Below are positions 1-11,800 of a stretch of DNA of 64,000 nucleotides, one piece after another. Where the stretch lies: the NCBI GenBank assembly GCA_018350325.1, contig JAEVLN010000020.1:1395796-1459795 (forward strand). Reading direction: 5' to 3'. Under the pieces are notes generated by a model. The model was not told the DNA's origin, made no database searches, and was given only the letters and a program-made list of their open reading frames with translations. This DNA is from Globodera rostochiensis. Lineage: Eukaryota; Nematoda; Chromadorea; Rhabditida; Heteroderidae. How positions within the stretch are numbered: position 1 is the first letter of the stretch; each line of letters begins with the position of its first letter. The translations under genes were made by a program, and so were the position numbers.

Positions 1-2090
1 CCCCCTCCCCCCAAGGGCTCTATCGTCCCTCCCCCCTCCCCCCAAGGGCTCTATCGTCCCCCCCTCCCCCAAGGGCTCTATCGTCCCTCCCCCCTCCCCC
101 CAAGGGCTCTATCGTCCCCCCCCCCCTCCCCCCAAGGCTCTATCGTCCCCCCCCCCTCCCCCCAAGGGCTCTATCGTCCCCCCCTTCCCCCAAGGGCTCT
201 ATCGTCCCTCCCCCCTCCCCCCAAGGGCTCTATCGTCCCCCCCCCCTCCCCCCAAGGGCTCTATCGTCCCCCCCCCCCTCCCGGCTCTATCGTCCCTCCC
301 CCCAAGGGCTCTATCGTCCCTCCCCCCCTCCCCCCAAGGGCTCTATCGTCCCCCCCCCCCTCCCCCCAAGGGCTCTATCGTCCCTCCCCCCTCCCCCCAA
401 GGGCTCTATCGTCCCCCCCCTCCCCCCAAGGGCTCTATCGTCCCCCCCCCTCCCCCAAGGGCTCTATCGTCCCCCCTTCCCCCAAGGGCTCTATCGTCCC
501 CCCCCCCTCCCCCCAAGGGCTCTATCGTCCCTCCCCCCTCCCCCCAAGGGCTCTATCGTCCCCCCCCCCTCCCCCCAAGGGCTCTATCGTCCCTCCCCCC
601 TCCCCCCAAGGGCTCTATCGTCCCTCCCCCCTCCCCCCAAGGGCTCTATCGTCCCCCCCCCCTCCCCCCAAGGGCTCTATCGTCTCCCCCCTCCCCCCAA
701 GGGCTCTATCGTCCCCCCCCCCTCCCCCAAGGGCTCTATCGTCCCCCCCCCCTCCCCCCAAGGCTCTATCATCCCCCCCCCCTTCCCCCCAAGGGCTCTA
801 TCGTCCCTCCCCCCCCCCCCCCAAGGCTCTATCGTCCCCCCTCCCCCTCCGTCCCCCCCCTCCCCCCAGGCTCTATCGTCCCTCCCCCCAGGGCTCTATC
901 GTCCCCCCCCCCTCCCCCCAAGGGCTCTATCGTCCCCCCCCCTCCCCCCAAGGGCTCTATCGTCCCTCCCCCCCTCCCCCCAAGGGCTCTATCGTCCCCC
1001 CCCCTCCCCCAAGGGCTCTATCGTCCCCCCCCCTCCCCCAAGGGCTCTATCGTCCCCCCCCCCCCCCAAGGCTCTATCGTCCCCCCCCCCCTCCCCCAAG
1101 GGCTCTATCGTCCCCCCCCCGCCTCCCCCCAAGGGCTCTATCGTCCCCCCCCCCTCCCCCCAAGGGCTCTATCGTCCCTCCCCCCTCCCCCCAAGGGCTC
1201 TATCGTCCCCCCTCCCCCCAAGGGCTCTATCGGTCCCTCCCCCCTCCCCCCAGTGCTCTATCGTCCCCCCCCCCTCCCCCCAAGGGCTCTATCGTCCCCC
1301 CCCCCCTCCCCCCCAAGGGCTCTATCGTCCCCCCTTCCCCCAAGGGCTCTATCGTTCCCTCCCCCCTCCCCCCAAGGGCTCTATCGTCCCCCCCCCCCCT
1401 CCCCCCAAGGGCTCTATCGTCCCCCCCCCCCCCTCCCGGCTCTATCGTCCCTCCCCCCAAGGGCTCTATCGTCCCTCCCCCCTCCCCCAAGGGCTCTATC
1501 GTCCCCCCCCCCTCCCCCCAAGGGCTCTATCGTCCCTCCCCCCCTCCCCCCAAGGGCTCTATCGTCCCCCCCCCCCCCAAGGGCTCTATCGTCCCCCCCC
1601 CCTCCCCCAAGGGCTCTATCGTCCCCCCTTCCCCCAAGGGCTCTATCGTCCCCCCCCCCTCCCCCCAAGGGCTCTATCGTCCCCCCCCCCCTCCCCCCAA
1701 GGGCTCTATCATCCCCCCCCCTTCCCCCAAGGGCTCTATCGTCCCCCCCCTCCCCCAAAGGGCTCTATCGTCCACCCCTTCCCCCCAAGGGCTCTATCGT
1801 CCCCCCCCCCCTCCCCAAAAGGGCTCTATCGTCCACCCCTTCCCCCCAAGGGCTCTATCGTCCCCCCTTCCCCCAAGAGCTCTATCGTCTCCCCCCTCCC
1901 CCCAAGGGCTCTATCGTCCCCCCCCCTCCCCCAAGGGCTCTATCGTCCCCCCCCCTCCCCCCAAGGGCTCTATCATCCCCCCCCCCTTCCCCCCAAGGGC
2001 TCTATCGTCCCCCCCCTTCCCCCCAAGGGCTCTATCATCCCCCCCCCCCTTCCCCCCAAAGGCTCTATCGTCCCCTCTTCCCCCAAGGGC
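1..2090. repeat. C-rich 27-31 bp minisatellite array
   Basis: About 70 head-to-tail units each carry the nearly invariant core AAGGGCTCTATCGTCC. The cores are separated by C-rich spacers of varying length broken by single T residues. The + strand is C-rich and the complement is a series of long G-runs, so the G-strand could form quadruplexes. The array is already running at base 1, so its left end is not seen. The right end (about 1720-2090) holds more variant units, for example ATCATCC instead of ATCGTCC, spacers starting with TTCC, and AAAAGGGCTC. Long open frames through it come only from the lack of stop codons in the repeat. Confidence 0.97.
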
Positions 2091-2158
2091 TCCGATTGCA
2101 TCGAATTCCGGTTTTTGCGCAAGAATCGTCCCCCCCCCCCAACCCCAAATCGACTGAC

Positions 2159-2365
2159 TTCGGCTGTCCGTTGTCGCTCCTCCAAAATGGCTTCGTTGAG
2201 AAATTGTTGGGAGGCGGAGGTTAGGCGGCAGTCGGGCGTTTTGTTCAAAGCGACGAACTCTCCCAGCCAACCGACCAGCGAATCGCGCAAAAACATTTTC
2301 TGCCGCCCATTTTTGGACATTTTTTTGCTGTGCAAGGAATTTCTTTTTGGTTGGAGTTCTGTCAT
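2159..2365 (-). CDS. Possible first exon of an unrecognised gene
   Basis: An ATG at 2365 opens 69 codons that end at a plausible donor (GCCGAA then gtcagt, exon edge 2159). Beyond this the strand runs into the C-rich array, so any second exon would lie in or past the satellite. The peptide is charged, with the stretches GWLGEFVALN and LNEAILEERQRT. I recognise no domain. The opposite strand is also open for 89 codons, so this could be chance. Codon composition looks coding-like, but there is no independent support. Confidence 0.25.
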
Positions 2366-3229
2366 AAGAAAAAAGGTGTTTTAACGGGAACCAATTAGCA
2401 ATTTAAAATTTTTAAATCTTCAAAAAAAGAGCTAAAATTTTGGCAGAAAATCAAAGAAAACTGAACGAAGTGGGAAGCTAATTTGTACAAATTGTGAACC
2501 AATTTGGCCCACTTTAAGAAACTTGCCAGTCTAATTGTGTCAGAATGAAATAATTTGTCCTTTTCAAATTGCAAAAAGTGACGGGGGCGCTAACTTTGGT
2601 CATTCATTCTCGCGCACGCCAAAATGACCTTGGCCAATGAACGTAATGTAACGAATTTGCGGTAAACAAAGTGATCGGAGTGAATTTTGAGCGCAATTGG
2701 CGGAGCCGCCCGCCCAATTTAGAAAGGGCAATTAAAAGAAAATCAACTTTTTTGTTCAAAAATCAATTAGGTGGGGAAATGATGACATTAGGCGTTGTGC
2801 TATTCGTAACATCGACTTGGAGAGAGTTGTCATCAATCGTGGACTAAAATTATTAAATTATTCTATAGTTCCGCAGCTGTTTGTATTCAAATCAACGAGA
2901 CGTTTGCAGAAAGTTACCATTTAAAACTAATCATTTTTCGTAGGTTTGTTTATCTATTCGTTCAACTCCTACTAAATCATTCATATTGCTAAACTACCTC
3001 TCATTTTTGTTTAAAAATGATTGTTTTCTTTTTGCCATTGCTTCTCAATGCAAAAACAAATGGATAAGGAAAGAGACAACAATGGGGGAGGATACACTTT
3101 CCTTTGGAATTATATTGGTGGAATTAAGAGAATAATCCGATGTTGGGCAATAAATAACGAAGACAATTTGTCGAGGAAGCACAAAATTAAAAATGTACGG
3201 AATGCAGACTAACATAGATCATCCATCCA
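2366..3229. other. Intergenic, AT-rich
   Basis: This is the space downstream of the MOV10-like gene and upstream of the possible exon at 2159-2365. It is AT-rich with no open frame that I trust. It would hold the 3' end of the helicase transcript. I see no repeat or RNA gene. Confidence 0.6.
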
Positions 3230-6200
3230 TCAGTCCTCCTCCGATTCCTGCTCCTCATCAGAAGACTCATCCTCAGACGATTCTTCCTCCTCTTCGGTCG
3301 TCGTCTCTCCCACAACACTCGAATTCTCTTCGTCCTCTTCCTCCTCCTCCGATGAAGATGCCTTTTCTCTGAGCTTTGATTCCGTATCCATTGTGCCATT
3401 CTTACCCAGCTCTTCCTCTTCTTCTTCCTCCTGTTCCTCATCATTAACACTGGCCTCAGCCTGACCATTCGTCTCTGCACCTAAAAAGGAAATCTCTCGA
3501 GGTTTATAGCTCTCTCTAGCTGCCAGTTCAGTCGAATTTCTTGACACCAAAAACAAAAATACCGCACCCGCTGAAAACAAAAAGGCTTCTGACGGCATGT
3601 CAACGGTGGCCTCATTTTTGCGGCAGTAGTCGATCATTCTGTACAGGAATGGGGAGAGAAGTTGACTGCCATTAGAAAATTGTAAATTGACGTACTCTTT
3701 CCATGACGGGTCCTTCATCATCACCCTGGCGTTGCCGACGATGATCAGCAACTCTTCCGCCCGGGTGATCACTGTGTTGAAGCGCTAAAAGAAAGCTTAG
3801 CCAGAATCTCGATTTCAAAAATGTTTCCAATTCCCCTTAAAAATATTCCTTTTTCGGATTCGGGGGAGGGCCAAAAACGAAATGCATTGCCTTGTCCGAC
3901 ATCATAAACCCGAGCGCATCCTTTTCGTTGTTTCGCACAGTGCTGATGATAATCACTCGACGCTGGGAGCCCTGGTAGCGTTCCACCGTGTCAACAGTCA
4001 CTTCCTTGTGTTCATCGCCGAGCAAGCGGCGCAATCGGCGCACCTAAAATAAAAAGAATTTAATGAGTATAAAATGCACAGGGCAAATTAAAGCAAGTCA
4101 CCTGATAATTGTAGGGCGCAACCACTCCGATGTCCGACGGTTTAACACGCAATTCGGTGCAGACTCTTCTGATGTAATCGTGGACCACGGTCATCTCGCC
4201 CTTGTTTGCGTACGAATGCCCGTCCAACTCCTTCTCTTCCGGTGTGTTGACGTGGTGCCAAAAGACGGGGAATCCCTGACAAGCAAATAATTTGTACAAA
4301 CTTAACCCAAAATATAATCGTGCAAAATCAAATCCAAAGACAGAAAAATTGTGGTTTTCAAAGCGAAATGTTTGCTTTCTTCCTGTTCCACCTGTTTTGG
4401 CAATGCCTTCCATGTGGCGAGTGCGTCACGCCGCTGCGCATCCGCAGGCACATGCAGTTCGTTGTTGTAGAAGAGACGGGACGGCACTTCAATGATGCTC
4501 GGATGAGAACGGTAGTTCGCGCGCAGCAAGGTAATGATACGACTTAAATGTGTAACAATAAAAAATAATAAGAATAAACGCCATTAGCTCAAGCTCTTAC
4601 GGATCATTTTTGTAGTTTGGGTTGGTCTCGTAGCGTTCGATGAGTGACGAGCTGATGCCGTTCTTCTTGAAGTATTCGATCATCTCCACAGGGCCCAACT
4701 GACGCGGGTCGCCGGCCAGGACCACCTTTGCGCCCTTTCTACCGAGGAGACCAACTGAAAACGGTAAGAATTATAAAAGCAAATAATAATATTAAAAAAG
4801 TTAAAAAACAAGACCAATTGGCACCAAAGTGTCGAGCTCAGATGCTTGTCCGGCCTCGTCGACGATGATATGACTTCAAAACAGTAATTCATAATATATT
4901 TATTTTGCCCAACTGGTCGGCACCTGAACTGTTCCTTCATACCACCCAGTGAGAGGTAAGTAGAGCAAAGCAAAGTGCAAACAACAATCCGATACTGCAT
5001 CAGCTCCTTCACCGGCGGAATGCCGAACTGATTCACCATCTCGTTGTTTGGCCTAAGTTTCAAAAGGAACAATTAAACATTACAAACTCTGGCAAAAAAA
5101 GTAATTCGATTAAAAGAAAACTAACTTCATAAACACAATATCCTTGAGCGCCTCTTTCAGTTCCGATGTGGGGTGGGTCAACGCATTCAAACTGTGCAAA
5201 TTAATGAATTTGTCGTTAACTTTCTTTTTCCTAAAGTTGAAACCGGAAGACGGAGGTCGGCTTCACGCCGGCTACGTGAATCAGCTCGTAGGCGAACAAA
5301 TCGGCTGCCGTGTTTGACGGAGTGCAGACGAGGATTTTGGCATGGTCATCCTCCTCCTCCAGCAGACGACACGCTTCCACCAGCGTAGTCGTTTTCCCGG
5401 TACCTACAAATGAAAAATTCTGTAATGAGAAAAAAGCAGTTTTTGTCAAACAAAAATGAAGAGCAGATACATGCTCGTGCAAGGAATTCATTCCCCCACC
5501 CCGAGACTTAAAAAAAAATTTCCACGTAAAAAAGAAAATTTCTCCGTTTCTTCCCAAAAAAAATTCGACAAGATTTCCTTGTTTTTTGGAGCAGTAACTT
5601 AACATTTTTGCTAAAGTCCAATTTTCTCGGCGGCTCTCAATGCTACAATAATCATTTATGCATGGGAACGCCCGTTATTCTAAGATTTCTTATTCAACAA
5701 ATTCGCCCTCTCCCACCTGGCGGTCCATGGAGAATGAACGGGAGCAAGTTGCCGTTTTTGCTTTGAATTCGGAGCTGCATCGCAGAAAAAATCGCCTAAA
5801 CATTTTCATTTAATTTTTTAAAAATATTTTATTTTAAACTTACGACAATTGCCTCGCGCTGCTCCTGATTGTAATACTTTGAAGAGAATTGGCATTTGGC
5901 AATGGCCAAGTCGCGTATTTCCAAATACTGCTCCTTCGTGATCTGATGAGAAATTGAGAACAATTTTAGGCATTTTTACATATAATATTGTCCATTCTTT
6001 TGTAATTTTTGAGACTATTTTTACATCGTACTCACAAATTTTAGCAAAAGTTTATATTTAAATATCTATCGTTCTCGCAATCACTTACATTTTCATCCAA
6101 TGGTGGCGGAAAAATCAAAAATCTGTAGGGACGTTGGTTCTCGAGCAACTCGTTCATGATGTGGTCTCTAGAGTTGTAGACGAATTGTGACGGCCAAAAA

Positions 6201-7313
6201 CGGACCATGTACTGAAATTAAAACCAAAAATTGGAATACGTTCTTTAAAAAAACTAATTAGGAAAAGACAAATTTTAATTTGAATTAATTCTGGAAAATG
6301 CTTACATTGCCTTCCGGCATTGTGCGAGTGAATGGTGTGAAATGCACAGTCTGAGAGCGCTCGTCAATGAATGTCACACGACCCTGAAATTCTTATTTTC
6401 TTTGCAAGATCACTACCATTTAACAGTTGGGAGTTTTTGTTCTATTTTCCGAAACAAAAAGTTCAAATTTAATGGCATCATTCCAGAAGCGGAAAAAATG
6501 AATCTGCACATTAAATCATCCCATCTGCGGGGCAGGGAAACCTTGTAAAATGACTCATAGCTTTGCTGACGCATCTGTGGTTCGTACGGCTCGAGAATGA
6601 TCACAGAGGACGACTTCATGTCTTTGCTGTTTCGGTCGCAGTAATCAATGCTCAACTGAACGCCGTAAGTGGTGAAGCCGTTGCGCAAACGCGTGCACAG
6701 CTTCACAGTGTGCGGCCCGGTCTTGTTCTCTGATTTGGACACCTACAGCCAAAAAGAAACAAAAATGAAAAATCCAATCGCATTTTTTGCATACTTACAA
6801 AAAGATATTTTTACAGATTAAACACAAAAATCTTTGAAATTGACCTGATCATAAAGCATCAGCAAGCGATTGTAAGCCTTCTGTTTGTTGGCATATGCAT
6901 TCAATCCGGACGGCTCCTTTTGATTAAGGTACTCGAGAATCTCCTGCAAAATACGATTGACAATTAAAATCGGAAAATGATTTCGCAAAAAACGGAAATA
7001 GAATCTTGTAATGGTATTCCTTTCCCTACGAAAGAACAGCTTGTAAATTTTGGTGGAAGCTCAGCATAGAAAACACTTGCATTTGCTTGGTCCAGAAGAT
7101 GTTCCGGCAAATGGTCCGTATTAAATCGCGAATGGATGAGTCCGTATTCGACGTCTCCATAAGTAACACTTAAGTATTCCAAATTTACTTTTGAAAACGA
7201 TGAGTTTGAAGGGTATCATTTGGATTTTTTGCAAGTCTTATTTGGAAATTTGTTGAGGCGACTGACCGAGGAAGAGGAACGATCTCCAACCCTCCGTGAA
7301 CAGTACGGCGCAT
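3230..7313 (-). CDS. MOV10/Armitage/SDE3-family RNA helicase
   Basis: This is a superfamily 1 RNA helicase of the UPF1-like group, whose family members act with Argonautes in RNA silencing. The exons are 7313-7267, 7168-7030, 6943-6845, 6742-6542, 6383-6306, 6211-6089, 5942-5844, 5774-5717, 5403-5244, 5191-5126, 5052-4924, 4873-4815, 4754-4601, 4542-4392, 4275-4102, 4043-3891, 3784-3568 and 3480-3230. They give 785 aa in one frame. Visible motifs are Q-motif YNQEQREAIV, Walker A GPPGTGKTTT (split by an intron), IVDEAGQASE (motif II), LAGDPRQLGP (III), RANYRSHPSI (IV), VERYQGSQRRVIIISTVR (V) and RFNTVITRA (VI). The N-terminal part is shorter than in animal MOV10 (about 1000 aa), and the tail is a long Glu/Ser/Asp stretch. 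The intron at 3890 starts with GC. The first two exons are joined by phase only and are less certain. It lies 1.5 kb downstream of an Argonaute on the same strand. Confidence 0.92.
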
Positions 7314-8837
7314 TGCAGAAATTTGGACAATGATAATCACAGAAGAAATGTAAAATTTTAAACGCTCTAAAATAGTTATGATATAAAAATCGTTCGGGGG
7401 ATTTATGTAACATCACACGCACACAGGAACATTTCTACTTAAACTTTACAACATTTAACTAGAGCAATATGGATTATGCACACTAGGGTGCACACGGGTA
7501 CCCGATTGGCAAATACGCGACTCGGGTATTTTTAGCCGATAAATCTTGAAAGTTTGAAACGCTCCGTCACATGTAACGGGCACAAATCGATCGACGTGAC
7601 GCATTTATTTTTGTTGAGTCGGGCAGAGGAGAGCGTTAGAGAAACAAGGAAAAAGCAAGATAATCAAAGGTTTTCACCGCACAATCGAGCGAACCCATTT
7701 GGCTTAGTTGATTTCACTTGGAAAACGGACAAACCAATCGATTTTAGACGGTTAACGCACGACAGTGGATGTTTCAAACCACATAAAACAAACTTTATTT
7801 AAAATTAATTTTGGCTTCAAACTCGAACACAAGTTTACAACGAAAAGCAAAAATGATCGAGTTCATGCTTTTGATGTTTTTGGCAAATAAAAATTGTTCG
7901 AATTCGAGTACGGGGTTCGAAATTGGTCCAATTGGAGGTCGGATTCGGACTCTACGACCCAAAAACCCCCTAGAAAATACCACGAAAATGGGAGGGAGCA
8001 ACTTTAATATTACCGAAAAGGGACGACTTACTCCGAAGACAAACAATATCTGTCTCTGTCAAAGAATAAGCGAATAAAATTACAGGTCGATAAAATGAAA
8101 GGAAATTCCGAAGAGAAGCAAGTTATAAACTTTCTATGGGGACTCAGTTGTTCCAGGCTTAAGATAATTGTCGGGACTCAGTTGTCCCAGGCTTCCCCGA
8201 CCGTACTAACAGTGCTTTCTGCGACCTAGATTACAAATCTGGACTCCATTCGGCCGATTTCGAAACCCGTAACTGAATTCGTATTCTCCAAAAACTTAAT
8301 AATGTAGAATTCTATTCTTTGTCCTTTTTAATCCTTATTGCAAACATATATATAAATAGGGTTCGGACGCGTACCCGTCCGGGCGGACGCCCAGCGGGCA
8401 AATACCCTTGTCCTCCCGGACGAAAATAGGTAATATAATACCCGCCCGCCACATTTCAAAATACCCTAAAAAGCCTCAGTTGTTTCTTTGTCAACCATCT
8501 AACATGTTCAACTTTAAAATTGCAGCCGACAGAAGTCGACACAAGTATATCAGTTTAATTTGGTTTGCCATCCGATGCTGAGCTCTATTTGACCAATTTC
8601 GAACACCGTAACCAAATGCAAACGATTTTAAAAATTTGATTTTATTGCACACGGATTGAAAATATCATTCTTACATCGCTCGACGATCAATCAAACCAAA
8701 AACGTTAAATCGTGGTAAAATTTTAAACACCAAAGACACGACAACAGTCAATGACCAAAAATAAAATATAGTCTTCGATAATTCAAGACATCTGTTCACA
8801 TTTGTTATTTCCTCTATCGAGTCAAAACCAGAAATGA
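7314..8837. other. Intergenic with dispersed repeats
   Basis: No gene is supported here. The stretch holds one copy of a dispersed repeat (7884-8000, listed separately). It also has a GC-rich block near 8360-8455 with several short self-complementary pieces around CGTCCGGGCGGACG, and a similar ACCCG/CGGGT motif near 7497-7540. The promoter of the MOV10-like gene should lie just right of 7313. Confidence 0.6.
7884..8000 (+). repeat. Dispersed repeat, copy 1
   Basis: The stretch from TGTTCGAATTCG through the GGATTCGGACTC block to CCCCCTAGAAAATACC recurs at 27242-27350 in the same orientation with scattered changes. Its TTCGAATTCG...GGGGTTCGAAATTG part recurs reversed at 23945-24020. No open frame is conserved, so this looks like a small non-coding repeat family. 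Confidence 0.7.
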
Positions 8838-11800
8838 TTAAGCAGTGAAACGCGTCGCACTCAAACGTCCGTTGCGATAGCACAAACCATCAGTCAGCAG
8901 TTTCGTATCCACCACACCGCTAGGAAGGCGCGGAATGTCCCTGGGGAAGAAGCGTCTAAATTGGGGAATAGTTTGAATATCCAATATGGCAATGTTCCTT
9001 CCCCCACTTCATGGTTAGGTAGTTGTTTCGGCCACGTTTGGCAAGTTCGTCAGCTTGCCAGATGGGTTCCGGCAGTGAGATGGCAAAGCTGATGATCTGA
9101 TGGCTGTAGCACAATGCGTTCAGGAAGCCCTGCAGTTCGTCCTGCGTCATGCCGATCTCGTCCACCAGCACACTGTACTCCACTGGTTTGCCAGTCCCCT
9201 TAACCATTTTAAAAATTCGAAAATATAAACGCGTTCCTCCACCTTCTTCGGGTAGTGCGATTGCATGAAAAACTCGGGGATGTCCGGACGAACCATCTTC
9301 TCGTTGATCACTGACCCGGGCGTCAGGTTAACGACAGTGTTATCGTGAACCATAAAGAACTTCTGGAAAAAGATAATGATGCGAAAATGTCACTTTCTTT
9401 TTGTTTGCCTTGAAGTGACGTTTGGTGCCCACAACGAACATAAACTTTGGTTTGTAGCTGTCGTCATAGTCCATGCAGCCCATTTTGAGTGCGCTCATTT
9501 CCTCTTCGATGGCCTAGAAATAATCGCACAATTCTAGATCGGTAAAAATATAACCAATTTTTGTTTTGAATCCAAAACTTAACAACTTGTAAGCTTTTCT
9601 CAAATTAACAATTCTGTCACAAAATCTCAACGCACTGACCATGGCAAACTGTGCCTCCGAGAGTCCGTCACGCAACACGATGATGTATTTGGGTCGCGCG
9701 TGAGCAGGACGATTGGCCTCCAACATCTGCAGGATCCAGGTGGTGCGCTCGGCCAACTGGGTCACATCAACCGATTCTTTGCGCGACTGCTGGTAGAAAT
9801 AGTCGCCCACAAAGTTGTGCGGATGAAAAGCCACATTAGCACAGATCTTAACAGGCACCGAAATTATATTGTATATGGTAAGGTCAGGGTTAGTGTTGTC
9901 GGTTTCTAACCATACCGTAGACCCGAGAATTTATCGACTTGGATAACCAATTAGTCTTCAGATAATCGAAAAATTGCCAGGAATCGAAAACTCTAATCAG
10001 GATCCTTTCATTAGAAACAAACGCACCCCGACAGTGGATGGGTCAAACGAATCGCACGTTGCGCCCTTAACGTGCAGCATACGGCGCTCCTGCGGCGTAG
10101 TGGGCGCCGGATGTGCCACATCGTAGCCGATCACTAGCACTTTGCCCTTCTCCAGTGCAAAACGTTCGGCAGAACGCTCCACTAACGGCATGTAGTTGAG
10201 GCCAAAGTTCTTGCAGTTCAATTTGTTAATGATGTTCTCCAGCGTTTGCGTCTTGCCTCGCTTCACCACTTCGATGACCTTCTCCACCGAGACGTGCTGC
10301 GTGGGCATATGGTAGCGCGCCTCGTAGTACTTCAGCAGCCCGTGTGTGTCCTCGGATTTGTAGTCGATGAGCCTGGAAGAATGCTATTAAAACTTCCTTA
10401 AAAACTCACAATACTCGCTTAATTCTTGCTTGGATGCACGTAAACTCACATTATGAACTCGATGTTCGAGTTCAGGCAGCGCTCTAGCATCTCCATCCAA
10501 CCCTGAATGCCGCTCCTGCTGAACACTATGAAGTGCGGAATGGTCAGCTCCAGACCGCGCTTACGCGCCTTGTCAATCAGCTTGCTGGCAAATGCTTTCA
10601 CCAGACCGTCCTTTGTGTCTTTGTCGCCTCGCAAATGGCGCTCGTCGGTGAGCATAATCCAATTCATCAGCTCGTTGGTTTGCAGGTATTGAGCTTGGAC
10701 GCCCAGCTTTGTCCATTCGGTCTGCAAAAAGTTATGGAAAAAAACCCAATAACATTAATTAGGTCCAGCTCGTGTTCCATATCTTAGGATTTGTTCTAAT
10801 TCACTAACATTGTCCGGACTCGGGTTGATGATCTGGTTCTTGGCATAGAGAATGCGTGGACTGGAACGCACTCCAATCACGATACGATTGGATGTCTGAT
10901 CAACGGTAATGCCGAAGGCGCGCAACACCGGATTGGCTTCATTAAAAACACTCATTTTGAACGCGCACTGCATGATTTTGTCCAAGCGCTCATCTGGCGG
11001 GACTGTATTTGCCTAGTAAAGTAATAATTTACTTAAAAAATTGATAAAAAAATAGCTTTATTTAAACATCTGATAAGTCTATGGAGTTACCAACTTTCAA
11101 GAGCTTCCCTGACAAGCCAGAATCCATTTTCTCCAACGGCACACGCTGGTCCTCCATGATGATCAGCTGTTCAATGGGAAACGTTTCCACCGGTCGGCCT
11201 CTCGGCACCGGAGTGTTCGGAATGACGGCGGGAAAGTCGGGGAAGTCAATGGTAATACCGTAACGCATGACGAAATACTCAGGCATCGACACACGCTTGC
11301 CCTGCCACTTGACACTGAAAGTACAAATATACGTTTAAAATGATTTCCCCAAGTCATGGTTCTAACTATAGTGGTCTTGGGTCTTAAGTTTCAGGCCAAG
11401 CCGGGTCTCCGTATCGACCAGTCCAACCCCAGAATAAAAAAAGAAGAAATTATTTTTACATCAGTTTCGACATTGGCTGGTCAGTGAAACGTCCGATTCC
11501 GAAGGAACGATGCTTAGCGTACATCACATTCACACGCACGTCGACGAGCGCTTTGCGAATGTGAGTCCAATCTCCCATCTGCGGCATGCGATTGTTCATG
11601 ATGGCGAAAATGGTGGGCACCAATCCATTGGGCTCGTAGAATGGTGAAACTTTGACTGAAAAAGGCACAATCAGAGCATTTTCATAAACCGTAAAAATGA
11701 CAAATAAATTTAAAAGAAACATATTAAGCAAAAAACTGACTGTCCAGAACGAGCGCAGGCGCCAAATTTCCGTAGTTGCGCACGATACGGACACCTAAAC

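Noticed and set aside
1227..2224. Long Pro/Arg/Ser-rich or Gly-rich open frames through the C-rich array
   Set aside because: They follow the repeat unit in every frame and have no start context, splice sites or non-repeat sequence. The lack of stops is a by-product of C-richness.
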